Below are positions 8,838-17,388 of a stretch of 64,000 nt of DNA, piece after piece. The translations under genes were made by a program, and so were the position numbers. The notes below the pieces were generated by a model. It did not search any database. It worked only from the letters and a program-made list of their open reading frames with translations, and had not been told where the DNA came from. The stretch is taken from contig JAAENC010000435.1 of the NCBI GenBank assembly GCA_024224815.1, positions 1 through 64,000 of the forward strand. Reading direction: 5' to 3'. Within the stretch, counting starts at the first letter, position 1, and each line of letters begins with the position of its first letter. Source of the stretch: Chloroflexota bacterium (lineage in GTDB: Bacteria > Chloroflexota > Anaerolineae > Anaerolineales > Villigracilaceae).

Positions 8838-9157
8838 ATGGCCATGAATAACTCACAAAAAAAACCAGAAGAATTTTGCCGAACTATAAAGGGGAATGGG
8901 CACTTAGCGAAAAACAGGTTGATGGCTTGCAAGCCCATCATATGAATCTAACGACGCAGATGTTGCAATGGCTAGATAGCAAGTTTCGCCTTCGCCCACG
9001 CGACAATGCAAATTGGCTGATGCTAGGCCAGCACTTAATTGAACTACTGCAATTATCTGATGCCCCAGCATTTCAACTCACATGTCAGGGACATTATTCA
9101 GTCTATGACATCTTCCTACCACGTAACCAATCCTTTTTTGGCTGCGTCTATTGCTGA
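8838..9157 (+). pseudogene. 5' part of the deaminase-like gene, out of frame with its main body
   Basis: The ATG at 8838 has a good ribosome site (AGGGAG, 7 nt away) but its frame stops at 8941. The sensible continuation (from about 8876, LPNYKGEWALSEKQVDGLQ) is in another frame, which runs to 9157. The main body then continues in the original frame from about 9065. Adding one base in the TTTT run at 8874-8877 (or the eight-A run at 8857-8864) and removing one from CCCC at 9063-9066 gives one smooth reading frame of about 745 residues. These are either sequencing or assembly errors at homopolymers, or two real compensating mutations. Programmed slippage at the A run is possible for the first only. 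Confidence 0.6.
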
Positions 9158-11075
9158 AGCAGGCATGACTGAAGACAAGGTATTCAAAAATCTAATTTTG
9201 AAGGAATTTCTGAAGCAAAATGCATATGGACTCTTCCCATTTGCTACGGGCTTCTTAGGTTTAGGAGACCCTTTTTCCACACTCTGGGCATTAAGACTAG
9301 TCACCCTTGCTGGACTAACAGATGAATATCCTGAAAAAATAGAAAAAGCGATGCAAGGCTTGAGACAGGGTTTGCCTGATTTAGAAAAGACTCATGATTT
9401 TCTTGGGTTTCTTCTTTATGTACTTGTCATGCTAAGGCGAGAAGAAGATAGTGATTTAATCACCTATTGTGCAAATAAACTTATCAAAGAGCAGGGGTGG
9501 ACAGATATTAACCAAAATCTACGTCAAGGAGGCTTTGTAGCTTATGATCTTATGTTCGCTAGCGAGTTATATCCTGAAGGAATGCCAATTGCCGAGCAAT
9601 GGCTGGAAAAGGCCTTCTCACTTACAGAAAAAGAACCCACGAACATCCCTGAATCATTTATCAATTCTCAAGAGAATCTACATATAGATGTCTGGGTACA
9701 AGGTTACTTACGTGCTCTTGTTGCCGCTTCTCTTTATCTTCGTTTGAGACGCCCTAATTACACACCAGCAAGTGCCATCATAGCAAAGAGCGTGCGAATT
9801 GAGAATCAACATGATGGACTAGCAAACTTCTATCTTGCAACAAAAAATTACCTGCCCGCGTTACAACGCCTAGAGAAATACAAACCCCTCCTAAATGAGT
9901 TTTGGGACAGAGGTAATGACAACAAATTCTGGGAAAGTGATAACGAAGCATATTCCAAAAGTGTTTTTATCTCTCGCTGGATGGGAAAAATAGGAAATGA
10001 TGAAAACCCACTAGAGGAGAACCCCATTGCTAAAAATATCGTCGATGCTATCTTCGAAGAGTTACAGAATGTAGGATTGATTGGGCGCTATGCTGGTGAT
10101 CGGAACGTTCCCCATTCAGAACATCTTTGGGATAACAACGAAGTTTATATGCGTGGTTGCAAATATGGTATTGCCATCTTTGAAGGCATGCCTGAGCATA
10201 ACAAAGTAAAATGCGGAACAAACCACAATGTTCTTGTCGAAGCTGGATTTATGTGGGGGAAAGGCGCTGATGTTTTGGTACTTCGTGACCCAAATGAATA
10301 TTCTGTTTTACCTACGGATTTAAATGGGATAGAGCAATATACTTCAGTTCTGAATGATTATCTTGACTATATGGAAGAGCATAATGTAGTCTATTCAGAA
10401 GTGCAAATTAACTTAGCACTTCTGAATACTTTATATATAAATATTGAGAAATTATTAATTAGATTTAATCAGGAGCTTGAAAAGAGAAAAGCATTATCCT
10501 TGCGCTTCATTGTTGATTTACCGTGGCAATTTTCCTCTTTGAGTTTTGAAAATATACTTGAGAAGCACGAAGCATTATTTGAGCTTGGAGTTGTAGGTAT
10601 TAGTATGGGCGGGGATGAAGCACTTGCGCGCCCTCATGAATTTGCAAAAACTTTTCAGCGAGCTCGACTTTTAGGATATAAAATATTATGCCATGCTGGG
10701 GAAACTACAAGCACAAAATTTGCTCAGAAAATAGTAGAAGAATTGGAGCCTGACAGAATTGGCCATGGTCTAAGTTTGTTTAAATGGATTATCAATAGAA
10801 AAAAAAGAACTGTTGTTGACACCTGTCTTACGAGTAATTCAAAATTAGGCCTAGTAGCTAATTTGAAAGAACACCCCTTTAGTACTTGGTTAAACCATGA
10901 TCATGTAATAACAACTTTATCTACAGATGATCCAGCAATTTTCGACACAACAATAACAGATGAATATCAAATTGCTGAAAAAACTTTTGAAAATTTCAAT
11001 AAGTATCTTGATAAAAAAGATGTATATTTTTTTGAGGCTGCTTTTGATAAAGAGGCTATTAGCAAGGTATTATGA
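9039..11075 (+). CDS. Helical / TIR-like / adenosine deaminase-like fusion protein
   Basis: The open frame gives 678 residues from a TTG at 9039, but the natural start is probably 8838. Residues 1 to about 300 are helical and unrecognised. About 307-450 (from VFISRWM) resembles the TIR-like or nucleoside 2-deoxyribosyltransferase-like fold, with CKYGIAIFEG and NHNVLVEAGFMWGKG placing a Glu where the catalytic Glu of that fold lies. About 488-678 matches the second half of an adenosine deaminase barrel: VVGISMGGDE, CHAGE, RIGHG, CLTSNSKLG, HPF and STDDP. The N-terminal HxH zinc motif of true deaminases is not visible; the nearest candidate is LHIDVW. Base composition is AT-richer than the neighbours, suggesting acquisition. 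Possible roles are antiviral defence or nucleotide signalling. RdrB of RADAR is also deaminase-related, but I see no RdrA-type ATPase here. Confidence 0.65.
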   Translation: MNYCNYLMPQHFNSHVRDIIQSMTSSYHVTNPFLAASIAEAGMTEDKVFKNLILKEFLKQNAYGLFPFATGFLGLGDPFSTLWALRLVTLAGLTDEYPEKIEKAMQGLRQGLPDLEKTHDFLGFLLYVLVMLRREEDSDLITYCANKLIKEQGWTDINQNLRQGGFVAYDLMFASELYPEGMPIAEQWLEKAFSLTEKEPTNIPESFINSQENLHIDVWVQGYLRALVAASLYLRLRRPNYTPASAIIAKSVRIENQHDGLANFYLATKNYLPALQRLEKYKPLLNEFWDRGNDNKFWESDNEAYSKSVFISRWMGKIGNDENPLEENPIAKNIVDAIFEELQNVGLIGRYAGDRNVPHSEHLWDNNEVYMRGCKYGIAIFEGMPEHNKVKCGTNHNVLVEAGFMWGKGADVLVLRDPNEYSVLPTDLNGIEQYTSVLNDYLDYMEEHNVVYSEVQINLALLNTLYINIEKLLIRFNQELEKRKALSLRFIVDLPWQFSSLSFENILEKHEALFELGVVGISMGGDEALARPHEFAKTFQRARLLGYKILCHAGETTSTKFAQKIVEELEPDRIGHGLSLFKWIINRKKRTVVDTCLTSNSKLGLVANLKEHPFSTWLNHDHVITTLSTDDPAIFDTTITDEYQIAEKTFENFNKYLDKKDVYFFEAAFDKEAISKVL

Positions 11076-11209
11076 TATTCGCAGGAACATGGAGCTTTGC
11101 CTAAGAAAACCAAACACCTTATAATGTGCTAAGAGGCAAACGGGCAAAAACAATAACTAAATGAGGGTTTCCGTAATTATTCTTCTATGGACACCTTCTT
11201 TTTTGTTTT

Positions 11210-12049
11210 CTACTGATCCTTCGGCACATGCTCCTTCTTCTCACGTCCCAACTCCAGTGAGCGTTGATAGGCTGCCCAAATTGCGCGTGAGATGGCTGTG
11301 CGAAAACCTGCTTTTTCAAGATAATATAGTGCTTCGGCAGATGTCCCGCCCGAAGATGTAACCTGATTTCTTAAGGCAGCAACATGTACATCATTTTTCT
11401 CGTAAAAATTGACCGAGCCGCGCATGGTCTGGGTAACCAATTTTTCAGAAATTCGACGGGGGAAGCCCATATGAACACCGGCATCAATCATCGCTTCCAT
11501 GAACATGAAAATATAGGCGGGCCCTGAGCCTGAGAGCGCAGTCGCCATATCAAGATAATACTCATCTTCGACAAAAACTTCCTCCCCCAATGCGGATAGG
11601 ATTGTCTGCGCCTGTTCCTTTTGCGAATCGGAAACCGCGTCAGACGCAACCCAAACCGTGATACCCTCCCCGATACGGGCAGGGGTATTTGGCATGGTAC
11701 GCACAATTTTCCCGTGTTCCAACCCCATGCTAATTTTCTCTATCGTCGCCCCCGCGATAATGGATAAAACCAAAGCTTTTTCGGGAATACTTCCTTTCAA
11801 CTCTTCCAAGACGGGGCTTAATCGCTGCGGTTTAATGGAAAGAACGACCACATCGACATCTTTTACAGCAGCATTATTATCGGTAAAGGCTTTGATGCCA
11901 TATTTTTGACGCAACTCTTCACCACGAGCTTCACGCGGGTCGCTCGCAAATAGGTTTTCAGGCTTTGCCAGTTTTTCTCGTAACAAGCCAGCAATCATCG
12001 CGCCAGCCATTGCGCCAGATCCAATAAATGCTATTTTTTGATTATTCAT
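11210..12049 (-). CDS. proC: Pyrroline-5-carboxylate reductase
   Basis: 279 residues. It catalyses the last step of proline synthesis, NAD(P)H reduction of pyrroline-5-carboxylate. Visible are the Rossmann motif IAFIGSGAMAGAMIAGLL at the N-terminus, VRTMPNTPARIGEG, and the C-terminal substrate and dimer motifs ALSGSGPAY and VTSSGGTSAEAL. Length is normal for the family. The reading frame is open upstream to 12121, but those 24 extra codons are encoded by a palindromic repeat. The ATG at 12049 has an AAGGAA site 6 nt upstream and starts directly with the family's N-terminus, so I chose it. hutI lies upstream on the same strand with the repeat between. Confidence 0.93.
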   Translation of the reverse strand: MNNQKIAFIGSGAMAGAMIAGLLREKLAKPENLFASDPREARGEELRQKYGIKAFTDNNAAVKDVDVVVLSIKPQRLSPVLEELKGSIPEKALVLSIIAGATIEKISMGLEHGKIVRTMPNTPARIGEGITVWVASDAVSDSQKEQAQTILSALGEEVFVEDEYYLDMATALSGSGPAYIFMFMEAMIDAGVHMGFPRRISEKLVTQTMRGSVNFYEKNDVHVAALRNQVTSSGGTSAEALYYLEKAGFRTAISRAIWAAYQRSLELGREKKEHVPKDQ

Positions 12050-12061
12050 AAGATTTCCTTT

Positions 12062-12138
12062 TTTGCCTCTCCCCCCCAGCCCTTCTCCCGCTTGCGGGAG
12101 AAGGGAGTCCGAGCGAAGCAAGGACGAGGTGAGGGTAG
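12062..12138. repeat. Palindromic repeat, family B (proC-hutI gap)
   Basis: A perfect 12-bp stem CCCTTCTCCCGC/GCGGGAGAAGGG (12080-12091 and 12094-12105) lies inside a unit whose reverse complement begins TACCCTCACCT and ends GGGGGGAGAGG. Those ends are shared with the copies at 17306-17388 and 51600-51683. It would add a spurious N-terminal extension to proC if an upstream start were used. Confidence 0.65.
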
Positions 12139-12141
12139 TTT

Positions 12142-13419
12142 TTAAGCCGTTTGATAATATCCTACATCGACCGAATAAATACGTCCACGCTTAATCACTT
12201 TTTTAACAAGATTAGTTCCGAATCTATACCCAAGTTGGCGATAATCAGGCACTGTGAGCAGAAGCATATCGGCTTGTTTGCCGATTTCGAGCGAGCCCAC
12301 TCTATCATCTCGGCGGATGGCGTAGGCGGCGTTAATTGTCGCGGCAACAATCGCTTGGGCCGGGGTTAATTTCATCGAGCGGCAGGCGAGGGCAAGAGAA
12401 AATTGCATCGATTCGTTCCAGGCTGTGCCGGGATTGCAGTCTGTAGCAAGGGCAAGAATTACGCCAGCATCGAGCATTTTTTGCGCGGGCGTATATTCAC
12501 GATGTCCCAAGCCAAAGGGCGTACAAGGCAAAGATACAGCGACTGTTTCTGAGTTAGCCAGCTTTTCTATATCTTCATCGGATGTAACCACAAGATGATC
12601 GGCAGATGCCGCACCTAATTCGGCTGCCAAAGATGCACCGCCAAGATTATCGAATTCATCGGCGTGGATTTTGAGCGGGAAGCCCAATGATTTGGCTTTT
12701 TCGAGAACTTGGCGAGATTGCGCTAAATCGAAAGCGCCGGTTTCGCAGAAAACATCTACAAAGGGTTTATTTTGTCTGCGTGGGGCATGTGTTTCCCACC
12801 ATTCGCTGACGATGGGGAGCATGGTTTCAGTGAGATGATCGGTGTATCCCTGTGGGTCATCTTTATATTCAGGGGCAATCGCATGAGCGCCCAAAAAAGT
12901 AATCGCAAACTCGAGCGGGCCTTCGTGGTCAAGAGTCAGAAGGGCTTTCAGCATCCGTAATTCGGTGGCGGTTTGCAACCCGTAGCCGGTTTTTGCTTCA
13001 ACGGTGGTTGTTCCGGTGGCGAACATGCGCATTAAACGAGGGCGCGCCTGTGCCAGGAGCGATTCGAGCGATGCTTTTCGCGTATCCCGTACTGTTGAAA
13101 GAATCCCGCCACCGGCTTTGAGAATGTCCAAATAATGCGCTCCCTCTAGACGCATTTCAAATTCTTTGGCGCGGTCGCCGCCCCAAATGAGATGGGTGTG
13201 CGGGTCTACAAATCCCGGCATGAGAACGCTGCCCGAAGCATCGAGCGTTGGCTCGTCGGGATATTTTTCGCGCATTTCCGGTGTTTTGCCAATATCGAAA
13301 ACTTTTTCTTCACGAATGAGAATAGCACCGTTTTCAATAAGGCCAAGTTCACCAAGTGCGCGCCCACGTTGGGGGCCGCCAGCGATGGTCAGAAGTTGAT
13401 TTGCGGAATGAATTAGCAT
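12142..13419 (-). CDS. hutI: Imidazolonepropionase
   Basis: 425 residues, amidohydrolase superfamily. It hydrolyses imidazolone-5-propionate to formiminoglutamate in histidine breakdown. Diagnostic segments are PGFVDPHTHLIWGGDR (metal-binding HxH at about residues 74-76), KTGYGLQ, IHADEFDNLGG with the metal His, ASADHL, and ALATDCNPGTAW with the catalytic Asp. Length matches HutI. No hutU, hutH or hutG is visible in the window, so the rest of the pathway must lie elsewhere or be absent. No strong ribosome site precedes the ATG at 13419. Confidence 0.93.
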   Translation of the reverse strand: MLIHSANQLLTIAGGPQRGRALGELGLIENGAILIREEKVFDIGKTPEMREKYPDEPTLDASGSVLMPGFVDPHTHLIWGGDRAKEFEMRLEGAHYLDILKAGGGILSTVRDTRKASLESLLAQARPRLMRMFATGTTTVEAKTGYGLQTATELRMLKALLTLDHEGPLEFAITFLGAHAIAPEYKDDPQGYTDHLTETMLPIVSEWWETHAPRRQNKPFVDVFCETGAFDLAQSRQVLEKAKSLGFPLKIHADEFDNLGGASLAAELGAASADHLVVTSDEDIEKLANSETVAVSLPCTPFGLGHREYTPAQKMLDAGVILALATDCNPGTAWNESMQFSLALACRSMKLTPAQAIVAATINAAYAIRRDDRVGSLEIGKQADMLLLTVPDYRQLGYRFGTNLVKKVIKRGRIYSVDVGYYQTA

Positions 13420-13535
13420 ATTTTTCGCATCCTACTTTATCGTTATGGATTTCGTTTCTCTCGCTCTAGCTGAATTTACAAATCCAGCGATTATTTCTCA
13501 AAAACCAGAGGATTATACAACCCTTTTGAACCTTT

Positions 13536-14711
13536 TTAGCCATCATTCTTATTTCTTATTACTTGCCCAGTAAAGATATCGGGGGTACGTTCTTTCACTT
13601 TAAAGAATCGTTCTTTTAAGCCAAGCAAAGGTTGTTCTATAAAGTAGTAACTAAATGATGCAATCATAATGCTTACCATTAAAGACAGTATCGCTTGAAT
13701 TCCAGCGGCTTCATCATAAGAGATAGGCAAGTCTAGCTTATCAATTATAAAACGTCCTACAAACCAGATAATTGCAAAATGATAAACATATAAGCCATAA
13801 GAAATTTTCCCAAGATATTTGAGCCAAGGAAGTTCAAGGAATTTCACAAAAATCTTCTCGTGTACAACCGTGTAAATAAAGAGAGCGAAAAAATAATTTA
13901 GTATGGAATAGCCCCATATATATTGCATTGCCTTTGGCATGGCAAAGGGATAACCAAGCCCTGTAATGTCATGAGTAAATGTACCTGTTGCATAGTATTG
14001 AGCCATAAACCCAAGAGCTGGAACAATAAAGAACAATATAAGCAACTGTTTTTTAGGGGCTGTGAATTTGTAACGAGTGATATATGCACCAAAACCAAAT
14101 GCATCAAGGTGCGTAAGTGGTAAAGCATAAAGAGCAATAGCCATATTCTCTCGCAGAAAGGGCATAGGGTAGAGTTTATAAAGTATCGTAAATATGATTC
14201 GAAAGCCCAGCCCTACAAAAATTGATCCTAAAAAAAGTGTTTTTATGTTTTTTTTGGGAACAAGAAAAATGAGCAAAGGCCAAATAATATAAAATTGCTC
14301 TTCAACGGATAAAGACCAAAAATGTTCTAGAAAAGCTGTGTACTCAAAATTTGCCCCCGCATAGAAGATATTGTAAACATAAAGAGCGGCATAAGGTGCC
14401 TGGTCTTGAAAGACTTGCATACGGTTCGGTCTATAAGGTATCCGCTCCAACCAAGTTGTTACCCCAGTCATTAGTAACAAATAAAAATAATAGAGCGGAA
14501 AAATACGCAAAAGCCTACGCCCATAAAATCTTTTATAGTACTCCTTTTGGGGGAGGTAGTCTTTCATATCAAGCAAAATACCGGTAATAAGAAACCCCGA
14601 AAGCACAAAGAAAAGCTGAACACCAACCCATCCAAAGCTCAAAAATCCTGTGTGGATAGAAAACACTAATAAAAAAGCGATGGCACGAATACCATCCAAG
14701 CCTGCAATCAT
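13536..14711 (-). CDS. Membrane acyltransferase, family 3 (OafA/YrhL type)
   Basis: 391 residues with about ten membrane helices. The family signature is present: GLDGIRAIAFLLVFSIHTG at the N-terminus, a phenylalanine-rich FFVLSGFLITG segment, and RRLLRIFPLYYFYL. These enzymes move acetyl or other acyl groups from the cytoplasm onto sugars of surface glycans or antibiotics. The second catalytic helix contains HFWSLSVEEQFYIIWPLL, typical of the OafA group. The ATG at 14711 follows an AAGGAA site. The gene is more AT-rich than its neighbours and its substrate cannot be inferred; no glycan cluster surrounds it. Confidence 0.88.
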   Translation of the reverse strand: MIAGLDGIRAIAFLLVFSIHTGFLSFGWVGVQLFFVLSGFLITGILLDMKDYLPQKEYYKRFYGRRLLRIFPLYYFYLLLMTGVTTWLERIPYRPNRMQVFQDQAPYAALYVYNIFYAGANFEYTAFLEHFWSLSVEEQFYIIWPLLIFLVPKKNIKTLFLGSIFVGLGFRIIFTILYKLYPMPFLRENMAIALYALPLTHLDAFGFGAYITRYKFTAPKKQLLILFFIVPALGFMAQYYATGTFTHDITGLGYPFAMPKAMQYIWGYSILNYFFALFIYTVVHEKIFVKFLELPWLKYLGKISYGLYVYHFAIIWFVGRFIIDKLDLPISYDEAAGIQAILSLMVSIMIASFSYYFIEQPLLGLKERFFKVKERTPDIFTGQVIRNKNDG

Positions 14712-14736
14712 AAAGATTCCTTATTAAACATTTTAC

Positions 14737-15393
14737 CTACACCGGTACCACACACTCTGCGCGGTCATTTGCAGGATTATTTACGAGTGTCGAAACAGGA
14801 TAGGCTTCCATCTCTTCGGCAGGATATGGGCGCATCAAAGATTGTAAATCGCTACGGGGTCTTGGGTCGAGCCACTGGCTATAAGCGGAGCGCGGCAGAA
14901 TGACAGGCATCCGTTTGTGGATCGGTTTCATTAACTCATTTGGCTCTGTGGTGATAATGGCACAGGTTTTAAGTCTTGAGCCATCTGCGCTTTCCCAGTC
15001 AGACCAAAGGCCTGCAAAGGCAAAAGCTTGGCGCGACTTCATAAAAATAAAATGCGGTTTTTTTATGCCGGACTTAGTTTTCCATTCATAAAAACCGTCG
15101 GCCAAGATCAGACAACGCCTGTATTTATAAGCCCCTTTGAAAGAAGGTTTCTCAGCCAGCGTTTCGCCGCGTGCGTTGATTAATTTTCTATCAAAAGCAG
15201 CATCTTTTGCCCAGCCGGGTATAAAACCCCACAGAAAAAAGGTTGCTTCTCTGCTTCTGTCATTGGGGATTGCCAAAAGCGGCTGGCTTGGCGCAATATT
15301 AAAACGCGGCGCAAATTGTGGGGGAAAACGAAAGCCCGTAAAGGCATCTTGCAAATCAGCGGGGTTAACGGTGAGAGTAAATCGTCCACACAT
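14737..15393 (-). CDS. HMCES/YedK-type SOS response-associated protein (SRAP)
   Basis: 218 residues. Cys2 of MCGRF is the conserved catalytic residue that links covalently to abasic sites in single-stranded DNA, protecting them from cleavage. Other family motifs are present: FNIAPSQ, WGFIPGWAK, NARGET, CLILADGFYEWK, and KRMPVIL with the conserved His just upstream. Length is standard. The start codon overlaps the selB stop (TAATG), so the two genes are translated together. That pairing has no known functional logic and is probably just operon packing. Confidence 0.92.
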   Translation of the reverse strand: MCGRFTLTVNPADLQDAFTGFRFPPQFAPRFNIAPSQPLLAIPNDRSREATFFLWGFIPGWAKDAAFDRKLINARGETLAEKPSFKGAYKYRRCLILADGFYEWKTKSGIKKPHFIFMKSRQAFAFAGLWSDWESADGSRLKTCAIITTEPNELMKPIHKRMPVILPRSAYSQWLDPRPRSDLQSLMRPYPAEEMEAYPVSTLVNNPANDRAECVVPV

Positions 15394-17297
15394 TAGCGCA
15401 ATACCCGATAATCACCCTCTCGTTTCGTCACGCCCTCTCTGTCGAGATACTCTAAGAACGCCAATACATAACGTCGGCTTGTGCCTAAAAGATCGCGCGT
15501 TTCGGCAACCGTGACCTTTGCATTTTTGGTCAAATATTCACGCAAGATCGAAACCGCCTTTTCATAATCCGATTTACGGAAAACGACTTCGGCAGAGAGC
15601 GACACAAATTCGTCTAAAGAAAGTAAAGCATTGAAGATGTCTTCCCCTACTTCTTGGATGGATGCTTTAACCGTCGGCGGCGAAAAAGGATTCTGCTCGA
15701 ATCGCCGCATCAGACCAGAAATTTTGGCTTGCTCGGCGCTCCCGAAAGTGATGCGATGCTCGGGCAATTGGACGCTTCGATACACATCGTCAACATCTTC
15801 CGTTTTGAGCAAATTTTCGATCATCGCATTATAGAGCTTTGTCTCAATTTTCAATCTACTCTTCAATTCTTCGCGAGGAATTCCACGTCTCAGCGGAAAA
15901 TTTTCGTGATATGCCTTCACCATATTTAACGCGCGTTCTTGGAGCTCATTCCAATGCGTTGTAGCGATGACAAAAGAATCAGGATTAAAGCCAAGGTCGT
16001 TTTGGCGGGGCGGTTGTGCGAGTATAAAAAGTTTCTTTTCTTCAAAAAGTTCTTCTATGGCTTCTTTGGCGTCTGCTTCTTCAAGCCGTGCATCGCGGAT
16101 GAGATTTTTGAGTATATCTGCACCATTTGCCAAAGATGCCTGAAAAAGCACATCAGCAGGAGAACCTTCGGCGAGAGAAGTTAATTTATCGAGAACGCTT
16201 TTATCGAAACGTTTATGTCGGCCTTTGGGCTGGTGATCCATAATCACACCACCGCCGATGGTTTCTGCAGGAGATGGTCGGCGGAGAATATATCTGTCGC
16301 CGCGCACGGTGATGATGGGGTCGCGGAGTTCTAGTTGAATCCATGCCTCTTCACCGGGATTAAGTATTTCGGCACCGAGCAAGCGCAGGGTGGCGATCGT
16401 TTCGGAGGCGCCAACGAAGAGCTTTACTTCGGTATTGTGTTTGAGCGGTTGAGAAATATCATCCAAAAGACGAAAGCGTGCATCCAAGCGGCGCGTCATT
16501 TCATATTGCCCGGGCTTGGTCACAACCTCCCCACGCCGAATATCTTCGAGTGAAATCCCGGAGATATTAACGGCCGTGCGGCTGCCCGGCACAGAGATTT
16601 CTTCTTTTTTCTTATGGGTTTGTAAACCGCGCACGCGCCCTTTTTGCTCGGAGGGCAAAACGAGCACTTCATCGCCAATGCTTAAATTGCCATCTGCGAG
16701 CGTGCCGGTGACAACTGTACCAAAACCTGCGATACTAAAAGCGCGGTCAATTGGCAAACGCGGACGGCCGAGATCAAGCCGCGCCGGTTTTTCTTTGAGT
16801 AAATAAGTGAGGGTTTCGAGCAGATTTTCAAGCCCCGTAGAATCTTTGGCTGAAACGCGCACAAAAGGCGCATCTTGCAAAACGGTATTCTGCAAGCTCT
16901 CACGGATTTCGCTCTCGACGAGATCAAGCCATTCAGCATCTGAAACAAGGTCGGTTTTGGTGAGGGCGATCATGCCGGTAGGAATTTGGAGCAGATCAAG
17001 AATGGCAAGATGTTCTTTGGTTTGGGGCATCACACCTTCGTCGGCGGCAATAACGAGCACAACGGCGTCAATTCCGCCCACGCCTGCGAGCATATTGCCG
17101 ATAAAATCACGATGCCCGGGTACATCCACAATGCCAATTTCTTCGCCATCGGGCAGCGTTAACCAGCCGAAACCAAGTTCGATGGTCATCTCGCGCTCTT
17201 GTTCTTCTTTTAAGCGATCAGGATGAACACCCGTAAGCGCAGAAATAAGCGTGGATTTTCCGTGATCTACATGCCCGGCGGTACCAATAACGCGCAT
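15393..17297 (-). CDS. selB: Selenocysteine-specific elongation factor SelB
   Basis: 634 residues. The GTPase domain comes first: P-loop GTAGHVDHGKS at 5-15, the switch region MTIELGF, DVPGHRDF, and the NKxD-equivalent TKTD. Beta-barrel domains follow, then a C-terminal winged-helix array of about 250 residues ending GTSRRYVLAFLEYLDREG. Full length and the C-terminal winged helices separate it from EF-Tu. SelB carries Sec-tRNA to UGA codons marked by a SECIS element. No selA, selD or selC is visible here, and I noticed no obvious selenoprotein in the window. A GAGG ribosome site precedes the ATG at 17297. Confidence 0.92.
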   Translation of the reverse strand: MRVIGTAGHVDHGKSTLISALTGVHPDRLKEEQEREMTIELGFGWLTLPDGEEIGIVDVPGHRDFIGNMLAGVGGIDAVVLVIAADEGVMPQTKEHLAILDLLQIPTGMIALTKTDLVSDAEWLDLVESEIRESLQNTVLQDAPFVRVSAKDSTGLENLLETLTYLLKEKPARLDLGRPRLPIDRAFSIAGFGTVVTGTLADGNLSIGDEVLVLPSEQKGRVRGLQTHKKKEEISVPGSRTAVNISGISLEDIRRGEVVTKPGQYEMTRRLDARFRLLDDISQPLKHNTEVKLFVGASETIATLRLLGAEILNPGEEAWIQLELRDPIITVRGDRYILRRPSPAETIGGGVIMDHQPKGRHKRFDKSVLDKLTSLAEGSPADVLFQASLANGADILKNLIRDARLEEADAKEAIEELFEEKKLFILAQPPRQNDLGFNPDSFVIATTHWNELQERALNMVKAYHENFPLRRGIPREELKSRLKIETKLYNAMIENLLKTEDVDDVYRSVQLPEHRITFGSAEQAKISGLMRRFEQNPFSPPTVKASIQEVGEDIFNALLSLDEFVSLSAEVVFRKSDYEKAVSILREYLTKNAKVTVAETRDLLGTSRRYVLAFLEYLDREGVTKREGDYRVLR

Positions 17298-17305
17298 AAA
17301 TTTCC

Positions 17306-17388
17306 TCGCCCCCCTCTAACTCCCCCCGTGTACGGGGAGAGAACCAGCCTTTTCCCTGCAAGCAGAGGAGGCCAGGTGGGGGTAAAAA
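17306..17388. repeat. Palindromic repeat, family B
   Basis: About 83 bp. Its reverse complement matches the 51600-51683 copy over most of its length, including CTGGTTCTC, then a CCCCGT..ACGGGG hairpin, then GGAGTTAGAGGGGGG. It fills the gap between selB and the coiled-coil gene and ends just before that gene's stop codon. Confidence 0.7.

Noticed and set aside
9039..9059. TTG at 9039 as start of the deaminase-like protein
   Set aside because: It is only the first possible start of the frame; the promoter and AGGGAG site point to 8838 with frameshifts between.
8838..11075. RADAR (RdrA-RdrB) defence system
   Set aside because: Only a deaminase-like half-domain is present; no RdrA-type ATPase adjoins it, and the TIR-like domain is not something I know in RdrB.
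12050..12121. N-terminal extension of ProC
   Set aside because: These 24 codons are palindromic repeat sequence, and the ATG at 12049 has its own AAGGAA site and the family's N-terminus.
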